Shown in pieces: positions 1 through 7,517 of a stretch of 19,568 nt of DNA. The notes beneath the pieces are model-generated. The model searched no databases. It saw nothing but the letters and a program-made list of their open reading frames with translations, and was not told the DNA's origin. The number at the start of each line of letters is the position of its first letter. The stretch's first letter is position 1. This DNA is from an uncultured Clostridia bacterium (GTDB lineage: Bacteria; Bacillota; Clostridia; Lachnospirales; Anaerotignaceae): NCBI GenBank assembly GCA_937888765.1, contig CALASU010000094.1:1-19568 (forward strand), written 5' to 3'. Made by a program: the position numbers and the translations under genes.

Positions 1-764
1 TCTCTGTTAGAACCTTCATGCATTACCAATTCCTGACCGATTTTTGTTTTCGGCGCTTTGAAGATTTCTTCCACACTGCCTTCTTCTGCAATCAGACCGC
101 CGTCAATGATCGCTACTTTATTACAGATTTTCTGGATGACGCTCATTTCATGTGTGATGACCACGATTGTGATACCCAGTCGTTTGTTGATGTCTTTTAA
201 TAAGGAAAGGACACCTGCTGTTGTATTCGGGTCAAGCGCAGAAGTCGCTTCATCACACAGCAACACCTTCGGTTCTGTTGCCAGCGCTCTGGCGATTGCC
301 ACACGCTGCTTCTGCCCACCGGAAAGCTGTGCAGGATAAGACTCGATTCTGTCAGACAGCCCTACCAGCTCCAGCAGTTCCAGCGCCCTTGCCTTTGCTT
401 CTGCTTTGGGCATGCCGGAAATTTCCATGGGGAAGCACACATTTTCCAGCGCCGTTCTCTGCATCAGCAGATGAAACTGCTGGAAGATCATGCCCATGTG
501 ATGGCGCTGTTCTCTCAGTTCTTTTTCCGAAAGCTCTGTCAGTTCCACCCCATCCAGATATACCTTCCCGGAGGAAGGACGTTCCAGCAGATTGATGCAG
601 CGTACCAATGTACTCTTACCCGCACCACTCAGCCCGATGATGCCATATACATCTCCTTTTTCGATATCGACATCGACACCATGCAGCACTTCCAGTTCCC
701 CGGCTTTTGTCTGGAAACGTTTTTTGATGCCTTCCAGTCGAATCATGATTTCTTTTTCAGCCAT
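1..764 (-). CDS. metN: Methionine ABC transporter ATP-binding protein MetN (partial; C-terminus outside window)
   Basis: This is the ATPase subunit that drives methionine uptake with a MetI permease and a MetQ lipoprotein; both would lie to the left, outside the window. The translated 254 residues show Walker A (GLSGAGKST, residues 44-52), a Q-loop (MIFQQFHLL), the ABC signature (LSGGQKQRVAIARAL), Walker B (VLLCDEATSALDP) and the switch histidine (VVITHEM). The N-terminus MIRLEGIKKRF and the long signature region are typical of the MetN subgroup. Full MetN is usually near 340 residues with a C-terminal ACT-like NIL regulatory domain, so about a quarter is missing here. The ATG at 764 follows a purine-rich AAAGGTGGGG stretch and sits directly downstream of a T-box leader with its own promoter. 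The T-box with an AUG specifier supports methionine over other amino-acid substrates. Confidence 0.88.
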   Translation of the reverse strand, partial: MAEKEIMIRLEGIKKRFQTKAGELEVLHGVDVDIEKGDVYGIIGLSGAGKSTLVRCINLLERPSSGKVYLDGVELTELSEKELREQRHHMGMIFQQFHLLMQRTALENVCFPMEISGMPKAEAKARALELLELVGLSDRIESYPAQLSGGQKQRVAIARALATEPKVLLCDEATSALDPNTTAGVLSLLKDINKRLGITIVVITHEMSVIQKICNKVAIIDGGLIAEEGSVEEIFKAPKTKIGQELVMHEGSNR

Positions 765-811
765 CTTCTTTTTCCCCACCTTTGTCGTTTTATCTTTTAC
801 TTTCCCAAAAA

Positions 812-863
812 GTAAAATAAAAAAGCTCTCTCCCATGAACGGTTCTGTTCAAGGGACGAGAGC
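812..863 (-). terminator. T-box regulated intrinsic terminator before metN
   Basis: On the minus strand GCTCTC (863-858) pairs with GAGAGC (830-825). Inner TCCC/GGGA and GAAC/GTTC pairs extend the stem, which is followed by a U-rich run (824-812). It lies between the T-box core and the metN ATG, so it is the expected OFF structure of the riboswitch. Confidence 0.88.
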
Positions 864-1121
864 ATAATTGCTTCGTGTTACCACCCTAATTCATCACAGC
901 CTCACAGCTATGACCTTATCAAGTACGGGTAAATTTACCGATACTCTGACGCTGTAACGGGCGTTCCCGTCGCAGCCTAAAGGGTTTCCCCTCTCGGTAC
1001 GAGGCTCCAAGGCCATCTTCCATTCTTTCTGTACTCCCTCATTCTCAGCCCCTGAGGTTCTCTGTAGAATCTTTCAGAATGTACTCTCCTTTTCACTGCC
1101 TTTGTGAAATTTCAGTTGATA
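812..1121 (-). promoter_or_regulatory. T-box riboswitch leader of metN, probable Met (AUG) specifier
   Basis: The minus-strand leader carries the T-box core AGGGTGGTAACACG (positions 887 down to 874) immediately before an intrinsic terminator. This is the classical arrangement in which uncharged tRNA stabilises an antiterminator. Stem I can be followed: a loop-E AGTA at 1085-1082, a CATTCT/AGAATG helix, a distal arm CCTCA/TGAGG, then GAAG-ATG-G on the 3' side. That places AUG (1016-1014) in the specifier position. The UGGU of the T-box pairs best with a tRNA discriminator A, which fits tRNA-Met. The downstream gene metN agrees. The specifier is inferred by hand-folding; the T-box class itself is clear. 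Confidence 0.9.
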
Positions 1122-1127
1122 GTCCTC

Positions 1128-1155
1128 ATTATACAACTTTCTTTTTGTTTGTCAA
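1128..1155 (-). promoter_or_regulatory. Sigma-A promoter of the metN T-box leader
   Basis: On the minus strand a perfect -35 TTGACA (1155-1150), 16 bp spacer and perfect -10 TATAAT (1133-1128) precede the T-box. A start near 1121 gives a leader of about 357 nt. Confidence 0.9.
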
Positions 1156-1366
1156 CCGCAAATTTCTGTTTTTTTCAGCAAAACAAATGTTTCCCGCAAA
1201 AATACTACCGAAAATACAATCGCCCTTTTAGCTATTTTTTACAAAATAACTTTTGGATTGTATCCAAAAAAATATCTTTTTCTTTTTTTCTCGGGAGTTC
1301 CTGCAAAAAAAACGAAAAAAATGAATCTTTCTTCATAAAACTGCATAAGAATTTATGCTTTTGGGA
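1156..1366. other. AT-rich intergenic spacer, possible weak terminator
   Basis: No gene is visible. On the minus strand, downstream of the stop at 1367, a small ATGAA/TTCAT hairpin (about 1336-1321) is followed by a T-rich run and could be the terminator of the upstream gene. The stem is short, so this is weak. Confidence 0.35.
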
Positions 1367-2560
1367 TTATCCGTTTTTCTCTGTCAATGCCAGAATATCC
1401 GCCAGAGGGGCATACACTTCGTCGTCCACAAGGAAGCACTGTATTCCTGTTTCCTTGCCGTTTGCCAGCAGTTTGAAATCTGCTTTTTTCGTGATCAGTC
1501 TGCCGCTGTTATCCATCAGCAGTTCATTTCCGAGTGTCTGGAAAATACGCCCGATTTCCAGATTCAGTGTTTTCTCCTCCTTAGAATAGTCTGCCGCAAA
1601 GCCCTTGCCCGTTTTCGCAAGCTGACGCAGAGGTGCGTAGGTTGTACCGAAAATATCCAGAGTCGTAAATGTCATTTCCTTTTCGCCGACAGGAATGGTC
1701 TGTTCAGAAAGGGATCTGCTGTTTTCCAGTCCTACCCAGGGAAGCTCATGCGGCTTGATACGGTCTGTATAAATGCCGTCCACACCCAAAGCCAGCAATT
1801 CTTTCATATACAGATACCGATTGACAGTATGTGCATATACCTTCAGCCCTTTTGCCTTCAGGGTATCCACATTCGCCTTTGTGGCACGGTTATAGTGAAT
1901 CGTTACGGTATCAATACCGTTTTCGGCACAGAAAGCCGCAATATCCTTATAGTCGGGGTTACTGATCAGATACAGTGTAAAAATCCAGTCGGAAAACGGA
2001 TGCACTTCCTTTACCCAGCCAAGCATCTCTTTTTTATAAATCTGAGGAATGATACGGTCAAGTACCTCGGGAGCACCCATATTTGTCGCAATCGCTTTCA
2101 GATCCCGAAACTGTTTCTGTACTGTTGTTTTATCTGTAGATTTTGTATCTGTAACCAGATACATATCAGGATATTCTATCATCAGGGTAATCAGATCAAC
2201 CGCTGTCAGCGGTGTCTGTTCAAATACCGCAGGGGTCGCTTTGAAGGTCTTGCTGTTCATTACCAGTTTGCCCTCGGGTTCGATCTCCAGACGATAGTAA
2301 GAGCCGTCCTTTTCAAAATCATGACGCAGTACCAGTACATTATCAGAGGTATAGATAAAATCCCCCTCTACCACACGGAAACCGTTTTCCCAGGAGGAAA
2401 TAAAAGCTTCTTTTGTATTCAGCTCAATTTTGCCGTCCGCTTCCCCAAGCGCGTGGGCAATCAGTGGGTTTTCTTCCTGCCAGCCAGCCCATGCCGGCTG
2501 CACTGCACCGATCGTAAGCACTGCCGCCATCGCCAGTGCCGTCAATGGTTTTCGTTTCAT
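1367..2560 (-). CDS. Secreted glycerophosphodiester phosphodiesterase-like protein with C-terminal stalk domain
   Basis: The protein begins with a signal peptide (MKRKPLTALAMAAVLTIGA, cleavage likely after QPAWA) and continues as a GDPD/PLC-like TIM barrel. Family motifs are visible in order: HALGE in place of the usual HRG, NTKEAF, VEGDFIYTSDNVLVLRHDF, and the late-barrel pieces GLKVYAHTVN and GVDGIYTDR. Canonical enzymes hydrolyse glycerophosphodiesters to glycerol-3-phosphate and an alcohol. The last ~120 residues (TTYAPLRQLAK..., DDEVYAPLADILAL) resemble the copper-amine-oxidase N-terminal stalk repeat common on clostridial surface proteins. The ATG at 2560 is preferred over an in-frame TTG at 2575 because GGAGAGA lies 7-8 nt upstream of it and overlaps the TTG. 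The missing Arg of the HR motif makes the exact substrate uncertain. Confidence 0.8.
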   Translation of the reverse strand: MKRKPLTALAMAAVLTIGAVQPAWAGWQEENPLIAHALGEADGKIELNTKEAFISSWENGFRVVEGDFIYTSDNVLVLRHDFEKDGSYYRLEIEPEGKLVMNSKTFKATPAVFEQTPLTAVDLITLMIEYPDMYLVTDTKSTDKTTVQKQFRDLKAIATNMGAPEVLDRIIPQIYKKEMLGWVKEVHPFSDWIFTLYLISNPDYKDIAAFCAENGIDTVTIHYNRATKANVDTLKAKGLKVYAHTVNRYLYMKELLALGVDGIYTDRIKPHELPWVGLENSRSLSEQTIPVGEKEMTFTTLDIFGTTYAPLRQLAKTGKGFAADYSKEEKTLNLEIGRIFQTLGNELLMDNSGRLITKKADFKLLANGKETGIQCFLVDDEVYAPLADILALTEKNG

Positions 2561-2600
2561 CTCTTCTCTCTCCAATCTTTCCGGAAATATTTTGTAAATG

Positions 2601-2621
2601 AAAAAAGCAGGGATACTGCTT
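2601..2621 (-). terminator. Intrinsic terminator after the DUF1292 gene
   Basis: On the minus strand AAGCAG (2621-2616), a short loop and CTGCTT (2610-2605) are followed by a T run (to 2601). It lies between the DUF1292 stop and the next gene. The stem is only six pairs, so readthrough is plausible. Confidence 0.55.
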
Positions 2622-2665
2622 TCTGCCCATCCCCGCCCGTTTTTCTTTTTTGTGGTACGTTCCGA

Positions 2666-2971
2666 TTATTCTTCGTCTTCGTCGAACAGTTCGGAGAACG
2701 CATTAGAAACCATTTCGAATTCTGCATCGTCTTCGATGGAATCCAGTTCGATTTCTTCGCCTACTTCTTTGTATTCATACAACAGTACTGTTTCATCTTC
2801 CAGAGGCAGCAGTGCGATGAATTCTTTGCCTTCGATACCTTCTACTGCAAATACGCCCAGAACGCCGCATTCCAGTTCTGTATCGTCATCCAGTGTCAGT
2901 GTTAATGTTTCCATTTCCAGTTCTTCATGGTCGTGATCGTGACCACAGCCACATCCGCATTTATCGCTCAT
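2666..2971 (-). CDS. DUF1292 family small acidic protein with Cys/His N-terminal tail
   Basis: A 101-residue acidic protein. Residues ~17-95 match the DUF1292 (YrzB-like) pattern: alternating acidic beta strands (LTLDDDTELECGVLGVFAVEGIEGKEFIALLPLEDE, VLLYEYKE) ending in SNAFSELFDEDEE. DUF1292 proteins are small cytosolic proteins of Firmicutes with no established function; in Bacillus the gene lies near yrrK/yrzL. Here the N-terminus adds MSDKCGCGCGHDHDHEE, a Cys/His/Asp cluster that could hold a metal. The ATG at 2971 is chosen because AAGGAGG lies 8 nt upstream; an earlier in-frame start lacks a ribosome binding site. It is 79 bp downstream of the helicase-gene stop and on the opposite side of a terminator from the phosphodiesterase gene. 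Confidence 0.85.
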   Translation of the reverse strand: MSDKCGCGCGHDHDHEELEMETLTLTLDDDTELECGVLGVFAVEGIEGKEFIALLPLEDETVLLYEYKEVGEEIELDSIEDDAEFEMVSNAFSELFDEDEE

Positions 2972-3050
2972 TGATAAATCCTCCTTAAAATAGTCTTTTG
3001 ATGCCAAACAGCTTCCCTATCATCATAACCGATAATCGCCGTTTAAACAA

Positions 3051-4520
3051 TTATTTTTTTTGATTTTTTTGACGATTTGCTTCTTTTTCAGCAAGTTTTT
3101 TTGCTTTTTTCGCAAAGAAACCCAGACCGTCGTCTGCCTTCTTCTCTTTTTTGCCGTTTTTCTTTGCTTTTGCAGGAGTATTTGCTTTTTTCTCTTTTTT
3201 GTCTTTCTTTTCTTTTTTGTCTTTTTTCTTTTTGGGAGCTTCTTCCTCGATGATCCAGCCCTGTGCTTTCAGGTCTTCCCAGTCTGCCCATTCCTCTTCA
3301 TCGTCCGCCCATTTGTCTTCGATAATGAGCTTATCTTTTTTCTTCTTCATGGGAGCAATCACGTCTTTTTTGGTCTTCTGGCTGTCTACCAGCTTGCCAT
3401 AAGACATTTCTTTCTGTTCAAACTGTAACCCCCATGCCTTTTCGTATTTATGCACCCATTTGCGCTCATAAGGTGTTACAATCGTAATCGCTGTCCCCTC
3501 TGTGCCTTTTCTGCCGCAGCGGCCCGCACGGTGCAGATAATGTGTGGGTTCTTCAGGCACATCCAGATTGATGATATGTGTCACGCCCTCGATATCCAGA
3601 CCACGGGAACCGATATCAGAAGCCACAAGCACGTTGATTCTGCCTTCTCTGAAATCGTCCATGGCAGTCTTTCGGTCCAGCTTGCTTGCCTGTCCGTAGA
3701 TCCCTGCCGCCTTAATGCCGTGATAGCACAGCTTATCTACCGTAACCTCGATATTTTCGGGGTTATTTAAGAATACCATCACCTTTGCGGGCTTTTCCCC
3801 TGCCAGTACCTTTCTGAGGTTTACAAATTTTTCTCTGTGTGCGGAAAGGATATAGCAGTGCTTAATGCCCTTCGGCACGATACCGCCGCTCTTGGCTTCC
3901 GTATCCACGAAATCTGCTTTCATCAGCTTTGCCGCTCTTTCCTTTGTTTCGCCGCCTACAGAAGCAGACAGCAGCACGATCTGGCGTTCTTTTAATGTCG
4001 TACGTACAACTGCTTCCACATCGGCAATATTGCCGTCCTCCATCAGTCTGTCACCCTCATCCAGTACGATTGTTTTTACCAGATGCGCCTGAATCTTCTT
4101 ACGGCGAATCAGATCCAGAATACGGCCGCAGGAGCCGATGACAATACGGGGTTTCGCTTTCAGCTTTTCCATCTGTCTGCCGATGCCTGCCGCACCGATG
4201 AGCAGTACACAGCCCGCTTCAATGCCGGAATTTTCCTGCAGCAGCTCTGCCTGACGGTATACCTGTGCCGCCAGTTCATGTGTAGGTGTCAGAATGATCG
4301 CCTGTGTGCCGCGGATATTCATATCCAGCTTTTCAAAAATGGGCAGCAGATACGCCAGTGTTTTACCGGAGCCTGTTTCGGAGCGTCCGATGATGTCTTT
4401 ACCGCCGAGAATCAGCGGAATCATTTTTTCCTGTATTTCCGTGGGTTGTTCGATCCCCTGTCTGGCCAGTGCCAGTTCCAGATCGGGGCGCAGACCCAAT
4501 GCTTCAAATTTCTGTTCCAT
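3051..4520 (-). CDS. DEAD-box family ATP-dependent RNA helicase with Lys-rich tail
   Basis: A 489-residue superfamily 2 helicase likely to remodel RNA (ribosome assembly, mRNA decay or cold response). Motifs in order: Q-motif region (F5, PTEIQ 26-30), motif I SETGSGKT (47-54), Ia PTHELA (79-84), Ib region GSCGR (129-133, usually TPGR), II DEGD (154-157, usually DEAD), III SAS (185-187, usually SAT), IV VFLNN (249-253), V ASDIGSRGLDI (300-310), VI HRAGRCGRKG (330-339). Catalytic D154, E155 and D157 are retained. Residues ~390-489 are Lys-rich low complexity with an acidic/Trp patch (EDKWADDEEEWADWEDL), probably an RNA- or protein-binding tail. The ATG at 4520 follows AAAGGA. cwlD ends 57 bp upstream without a clear terminator, so co-transcription is possible. 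It is CshA/DbpA-like in general form, but I cannot assign an orthologue. Confidence 0.9.
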   Translation of the reverse strand: MEQKFEALGLRPDLELALARQGIEQPTEIQEKMIPLILGGKDIIGRSETGSGKTLAYLLPIFEKLDMNIRGTQAIILTPTHELAAQVYRQAELLQENSGIEAGCVLLIGAAGIGRQMEKLKAKPRIVIGSCGRILDLIRRKKIQAHLVKTIVLDEGDRLMEDGNIADVEAVVRTTLKERQIVLLSASVGGETKERAAKLMKADFVDTEAKSGGIVPKGIKHCYILSAHREKFVNLRKVLAGEKPAKVMVFLNNPENIEVTVDKLCYHGIKAAGIYGQASKLDRKTAMDDFREGRINVLVASDIGSRGLDIEGVTHIINLDVPEEPTHYLHRAGRCGRKGTEGTAITIVTPYERKWVHKYEKAWGLQFEQKEMSYGKLVDSQKTKKDVIAPMKKKKDKLIIEDKWADDEEEWADWEDLKAQGWIIEEEAPKKKKDKKEKKDKKEKKANTPAKAKKNGKKEKKADDGLGFFAKKAKKLAEKEANRQKNQKK

Positions 4521-4577
4521 ATGTGTTCCTTTCTGTTATTTTTCCGTCTTCTGTTTTTCTATATTCACAGTTTTCTT

Positions 4578-5276
4578 TTATATCATACCGATTTTTTCAA
4601 AATAATCAAGAATCCCGCAATAAATTGCCCATGCCACCTTTTCCTGATAGCTGTCCGCATTTAAAAGGGCTTCCTCCTCCCGATTGGATAGAAAGCCGCA
4701 TTCTACGATGACAGCAGGAATTTCTGTTGTCCGCAATATGTAATAGTCTTTGTTTTCCTTTGCCTGCCTGTGGTTACTGCCGTCCACACGTTCCCGCAGG
4801 CTTTCCTGTATACATTCGGCAAGCAGTTTTCCCGCTTCGCCAGAAGCATGATAAAACACCTGTGCGCCCTTTGCCGCCGCAGAGGGAAACGCATTCTGAT
4901 GGATACTGACAAGGATATCCGCATTGCTTTCATTGGCAAGCCGTTTCCGTTCTGCCATATCCTCCCGCTTGCCCTTGCCGAGTGCTTCATCCGCATCACG
5001 GGTCAGCAGTACCGTCGCCCCGCCCTGCTCCAGAAAGCCCTGCAGCTTTTCTACCACTGCGAGGTTCAGTTCTTTTTCATTTACACCGTGCGTGCCTGTC
5101 TTGCCGGGGTCCCATCCGCCATGCCCCGCATCTAATAAAATCACTTTCTGCTCCGTGGGATACATCACTTCTTTTTCCCCGACTGCTGTATGCAGCAGGC
5201 AGATACCAATGACACAGATACAGCCCAAAAGTGCCGCCCTTTTCTGTTTCCCCCATTCTCTGCAAACTATTCTCAT
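4578..5276 (-). CDS. cwlD: N-acetylmuramoyl-L-alanine amidase CwlD (spore cortex)
   Basis: CwlD cleaves the peptide from muramic acid during sporulation, the first step in making cortex muramic-delta-lactam. The 232-residue length is close to the family norm (~237). It has one N-terminal membrane segment (ALLGCICVIGICLLHTAV, ~15-32) placing the enzyme outside the membrane, then an Amidase_3 domain. Zinc ligands are H52 (LDAGHGG), E69 (EKELN) and H126 (SIHQNA), and the catalytic glutamate is E192 (VECGFLSN). The LDAGHGGWDPGKTG...NEKELNL start and the YYILR segment favour CwlD over vegetative amidases. The ATG at 5276 follows AAAGGAGG. It lies between a cyclase-family gene (72 bp upstream) and the helicase gene (57 bp downstream), all on the minus strand. 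Its presence implies the organism forms endospores. Confidence 0.88.
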   Translation of the reverse strand: MRIVCREWGKQKRAALLGCICVIGICLLHTAVGEKEVMYPTEQKVILLDAGHGGWDPGKTGTHGVNEKELNLAVVEKLQGFLEQGGATVLLTRDADEALGKGKREDMAERKRLANESNADILVSIHQNAFPSAAAKGAQVFYHASGEAGKLLAECIQESLRERVDGSNHRQAKENKDYYILRTTEIPAVIVECGFLSNREEEALLNADSYQEKVAWAIYCGILDYFEKIGMI

Positions 5277-5348
5277 ATGCCCCCTCCTTTATAGCAGGAT
5301 ATGAGCAAATGAAAAAATCTTGCATACTGCTTTCAGAACGGAACAAAA

Positions 5349-6032
5349 TTACAGCAGATCTTTGCCCATACAGTCGTCACCTTTTTCTTTCAGAATGGCA
5401 ACCACACGTGCAGGTGCGCCGTCTGCATGTTCATATTTCAAGGGCAGTGCCGCCAGCAGGAACAGTTCCTCGCCGATCTTGTCCAGATTGGTCAGATTTT
5501 CCATGATGATACCATCCTGTTTGAGGAACAGCATCTTGTGCAGACGCAGGTCTGCATCCGCAACAGGGTCCATGCTCAGTGTATCGAAGCCAACGCCTTT
5601 TTTACGGTTCTGTACCAGATAATCCACAACCTCTTTTGTGATAATGGGATAATCGCCCAGATATTCATTTTTTCCCCAGTAGCGATCCCAGCCTGTGCAG
5701 AACAGAATAAAATCTGCCTTGTCTGCTTTTTCCTGTACTTTTCTGATATGATCCATGCCAATGCTTTTACCTGCAGGCACATTGCGGCAGTCAATCACAA
5801 GACCTTTGCCGACAAACTGCATCGGGCGCATTTCATCCAGCATTTTATGACCTTTCAGCACGTGTGCAGGTGCATCAATATGTGTCCCTGCATGAGAAGT
5901 CATATACATCAGTGTTTCCCGAAAACCGCTTTTTTCCAGTGTGTGGATCATTTCCAGCTTTACAGGTTCTGTATCGGGAAAATAAGACATATTTTCATTG
6001 GAAAGGGTCTGTGTCAGATCAATTACATACAT
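5349..6032 (-). CDS. Cyclase / kynurenine-formamidase-family metal-dependent hydrolase
   Basis: A 227-residue protein of the PF04199 cyclase family, which includes bacterial kynurenine formamidase KynB, isatin hydrolase and polyketide cyclases. The family metal motif HxGTHxDxPxH is clear: H47-A-G-T-H51-I-D53-A-P-A-H57. The N-terminal VIDLTQTLSNENMSYFPD and the FILFCTGWDRYWG segment are also typical. Length matches the family (~210-230). The start at 6032 follows AAGGAG with 9-10 nt spacing. No tryptophan-degradation genes are nearby, so the substrate cannot be named. It is divergent from serC and may be the first gene of the cwlD/helicase group; no strong sigma-A promoter is seen for it (a TACAAT-like -10 lies near 6080). 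Confidence 0.82.
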   Translation of the reverse strand: MYVIDLTQTLSNENMSYFPDTEPVKLEMIHTLEKSGFRETLMYMTSHAGTHIDAPAHVLKGHKMLDEMRPMQFVGKGLVIDCRNVPAGKSIGMDHIRKVQEKADKADFILFCTGWDRYWGKNEYLGDYPIITKEVVDYLVQNRKKGVGFDTLSMDPVADADLRLHKMLFLKQDGIIMENLTNLDKIGEELFLLAALPLKYEHADGAPARVVAILKEKGDDCMGKDLL

Positions 6033-6292
6033 ATTTTAGATTCTCCTTATTCTTTACTGATGAATAACATATGTATGTATTGTATCATATACAGGAAAAT
6101 TCTTCTACGGCAGAGAAAAATATCTCTCTTTTTTTCTTGTATTTTTATGTATACAGTAGACAACGCCGCAGTTTTGTATTTACACAAAGGACATTTGTCC
6201 GTCATTTTGACCAGTCTGTCTTTTTAAATTTTTACAAAATTCTGGTATTCCGACAAAGTTCTTCTGTGGGACAAAAAAAATCCCATTTTACA
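6033..6292. other. Divergent intergenic region between the cyclase gene and serC
   Basis: AT-rich and without an ORF that looks real. It contains a GGACA-TT-TGTCC dyad near 6187-6198, and the ACATTTG motif in it recurs in the serC leader hairpin at 6332. A TGGGA/TCCCA mini-hairpin lies near 6266-6286. Any of these could be protein-binding sites, but nothing assigns them. Confidence 0.4.
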
Positions 6293-6320
6293 TTGACGGA
6301 TTTTTTTCAAGTGGTATAAT
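6293..6320 (+). promoter_or_regulatory. Sigma-A promoter of serC
   Basis: -35 TTGACG (6293-6298), 16 bp spacer, perfect -10 TATAAT (6315-6320). The predicted start is near 6327, about 5 nt before the leader hairpin. Confidence 0.85.
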
Positions 6321-6331
6321 TTTACCAACGC

Positions 6332-6373
6332 ACATTTGACCGCCTTACAAATACAGGCGGCAAATGTTTTTTT
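6332..6373 (+). terminator. Terminator-like hairpin in the serC 5' leader (possible attenuator)
   Basis: ACATTTG-A-CCGCC (6332-6344) pairs with GGCGG-C-AAATGT (6356-6366), followed at once by seven T residues. It lies between the serC promoter and the AGGAGG site (6387-6392). The upstream gene is divergent, so this cannot be that gene's terminator. Confidence 0.75.
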
Positions 6374-6400
6374 GCGAATACACTTCAGGAGGTTCTTTTT

Positions 6401-7486
6401 ATGGAAAAACGTATTTACAATTTTTCGGCAGGTCCATCCATGCTGCCCTTGGAAGTGCTGGAACAGGCACAGCGTGAACTGGTTTGTTACCCCGGTGCAG
6501 GCATGTCAGTGATGGAAATGAGCCATCGCTCCAAAGTGTTTGAATCTATTCTGGAAAAAGCAAAATCAGATCTGAAAGAACTGATGCACATTCCCGACAA
6601 TTATAAGATCCTGTTCCTGCAGGGCGGCGGCTCAACGCAGTTTTCCATGATTCCGCTGAACCTGATGGGCAAAAGCAATACAGCCGATTATGTCATCACA
6701 GGACAGTGGGCAAAAAAAGCGGCAGAAGAAGCAAAACGCTACGGGAAAGTCAATATTGTGGCATCCTCAGCAGATACGACTTTTGACCGCATCCCCGAAA
6801 TTGACAAAGCAAACTGTAATCCCGATGCGGATTATTTCTATATTACACTGAACAACACCATCTACGGCACACGCTGGACAGAACTTCCCGATGTGGGAGA
6901 TATTCCTCTGGTCGGGGATATGTCCTCCTCCATCCTTTCCGAAGAAATCGACATCACAAAATTTGGTCTGCTCTTTGCAGGGGCACAGAAAAACCTCGGC
7001 CCTGCAGGGGTTACGGTTGTCATCATCCGCGAAGACCTGTTAGGCAATGCAATGGATTTCACACCGACCATGCTGAAATACGATATTCACGCCGACAACA
7101 ATTCCCTTTATAATACACCCCCCACCTATGGCATTTACTTCATGGGTCTGGTGTTTGACTGGGTAAAACGACAGGGCGGCGTAGCGGCCATGCAGAAACG
7201 CAATGAACAGAAAGCGGCTCTCCTCTATGATTTCCTTGACCGCTCCGAGCTGTTCAAAGGCACTGTTGTAAAGAAAGATCGTTCTCTGATGAATGTCCCT
7301 TTCATCCTGCCTACGGAAGAACTGAATGAACAGTTTATCAAGGAAGCAAAAGCCGCAGGCTTTGAAAATCTGAAAGGTCATCGCAGTGTAGGCGGTATGC
7401 GTGCCAGCATTTACAACGCCATGCCGATAGAGGGTGTAGAAGCCCTTGTTGCTTTCATGGAAGCATTTGAAGCAAAACACAGATAA
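6401..7486 (+). CDS. serC: Phosphoserine aminotransferase SerC
   Basis: A PLP enzyme converting 3-phosphohydroxypyruvate plus glutamate to O-phosphoserine plus 2-oxoglutarate, the second step of serine synthesis. The 361-residue length equals the family norm. Diagnostic segments are YNFSAGPSMLP at the N-terminus, MSHRSKVFESI (40-50), FLQGGGSTQF (72-81), the NNTIYGTRW substrate loop (151-159), VGDMSSSILS (171-180) and GAQKNLGPAG (194-203), in which K197 forms the PLP Schiff base. The ATG at 6401 follows AGGAGG with 8 nt spacing. It has its own promoter and a terminator-like leader hairpin, and ends in a UUCG-loop terminator before serA. Confidence 0.97.
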   Translation: MEKRIYNFSAGPSMLPLEVLEQAQRELVCYPGAGMSVMEMSHRSKVFESILEKAKSDLKELMHIPDNYKILFLQGGGSTQFSMIPLNLMGKSNTADYVITGQWAKKAAEEAKRYGKVNIVASSADTTFDRIPEIDKANCNPDADYFYITLNNTIYGTRWTELPDVGDIPLVGDMSSSILSEEIDITKFGLLFAGAQKNLGPAGVTVVIIREDLLGNAMDFTPTMLKYDIHADNNSLYNTPPTYGIYFMGLVFDWVKRQGGVAAMQKRNEQKAALLYDFLDRSELFKGTVVKKDRSLMNVPFILPTEELNEQFIKEAKAAGFENLKGHRSVGGMRASIYNAMPIEGVEALVAFMEAFEAKHR

Positions 7487-7493
7487 ACGCCGA

Positions 7494-7517
7494 GGGTTGT
7501 GTTCGCACAACCCTTTT
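7494..7517 (+). terminator. Intrinsic terminator between serC and serA with UUCG tetraloop
   Basis: GGGTTGTG (7494-7501), loop TTCG, CACAACCC (7506-7513), then TTTT. A perfect 8-bp stem capped by a stable UUCG loop. The short U run suggests partial readthrough into serA. A TGATAAAAT extended -10-like sequence at 7551-7559 could start a separate serA transcript, but it lacks a good -35. Confidence 0.75.

Noticed and set aside
1355..2905. 516-residue open frame on the plus strand
   Set aside because: It is antisense to the phosphodiesterase and DUF1292 genes, is rich in Phe/Cys/His/Arg as expected for an antisense shadow, and has no ribosome site or family features.
6112..6139. Plus-strand terminator (AGAGA/TCTCT hairpin with T run)
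   Set aside because: No plus-strand gene ends upstream, and the stem is only five A/T-rich pairs.
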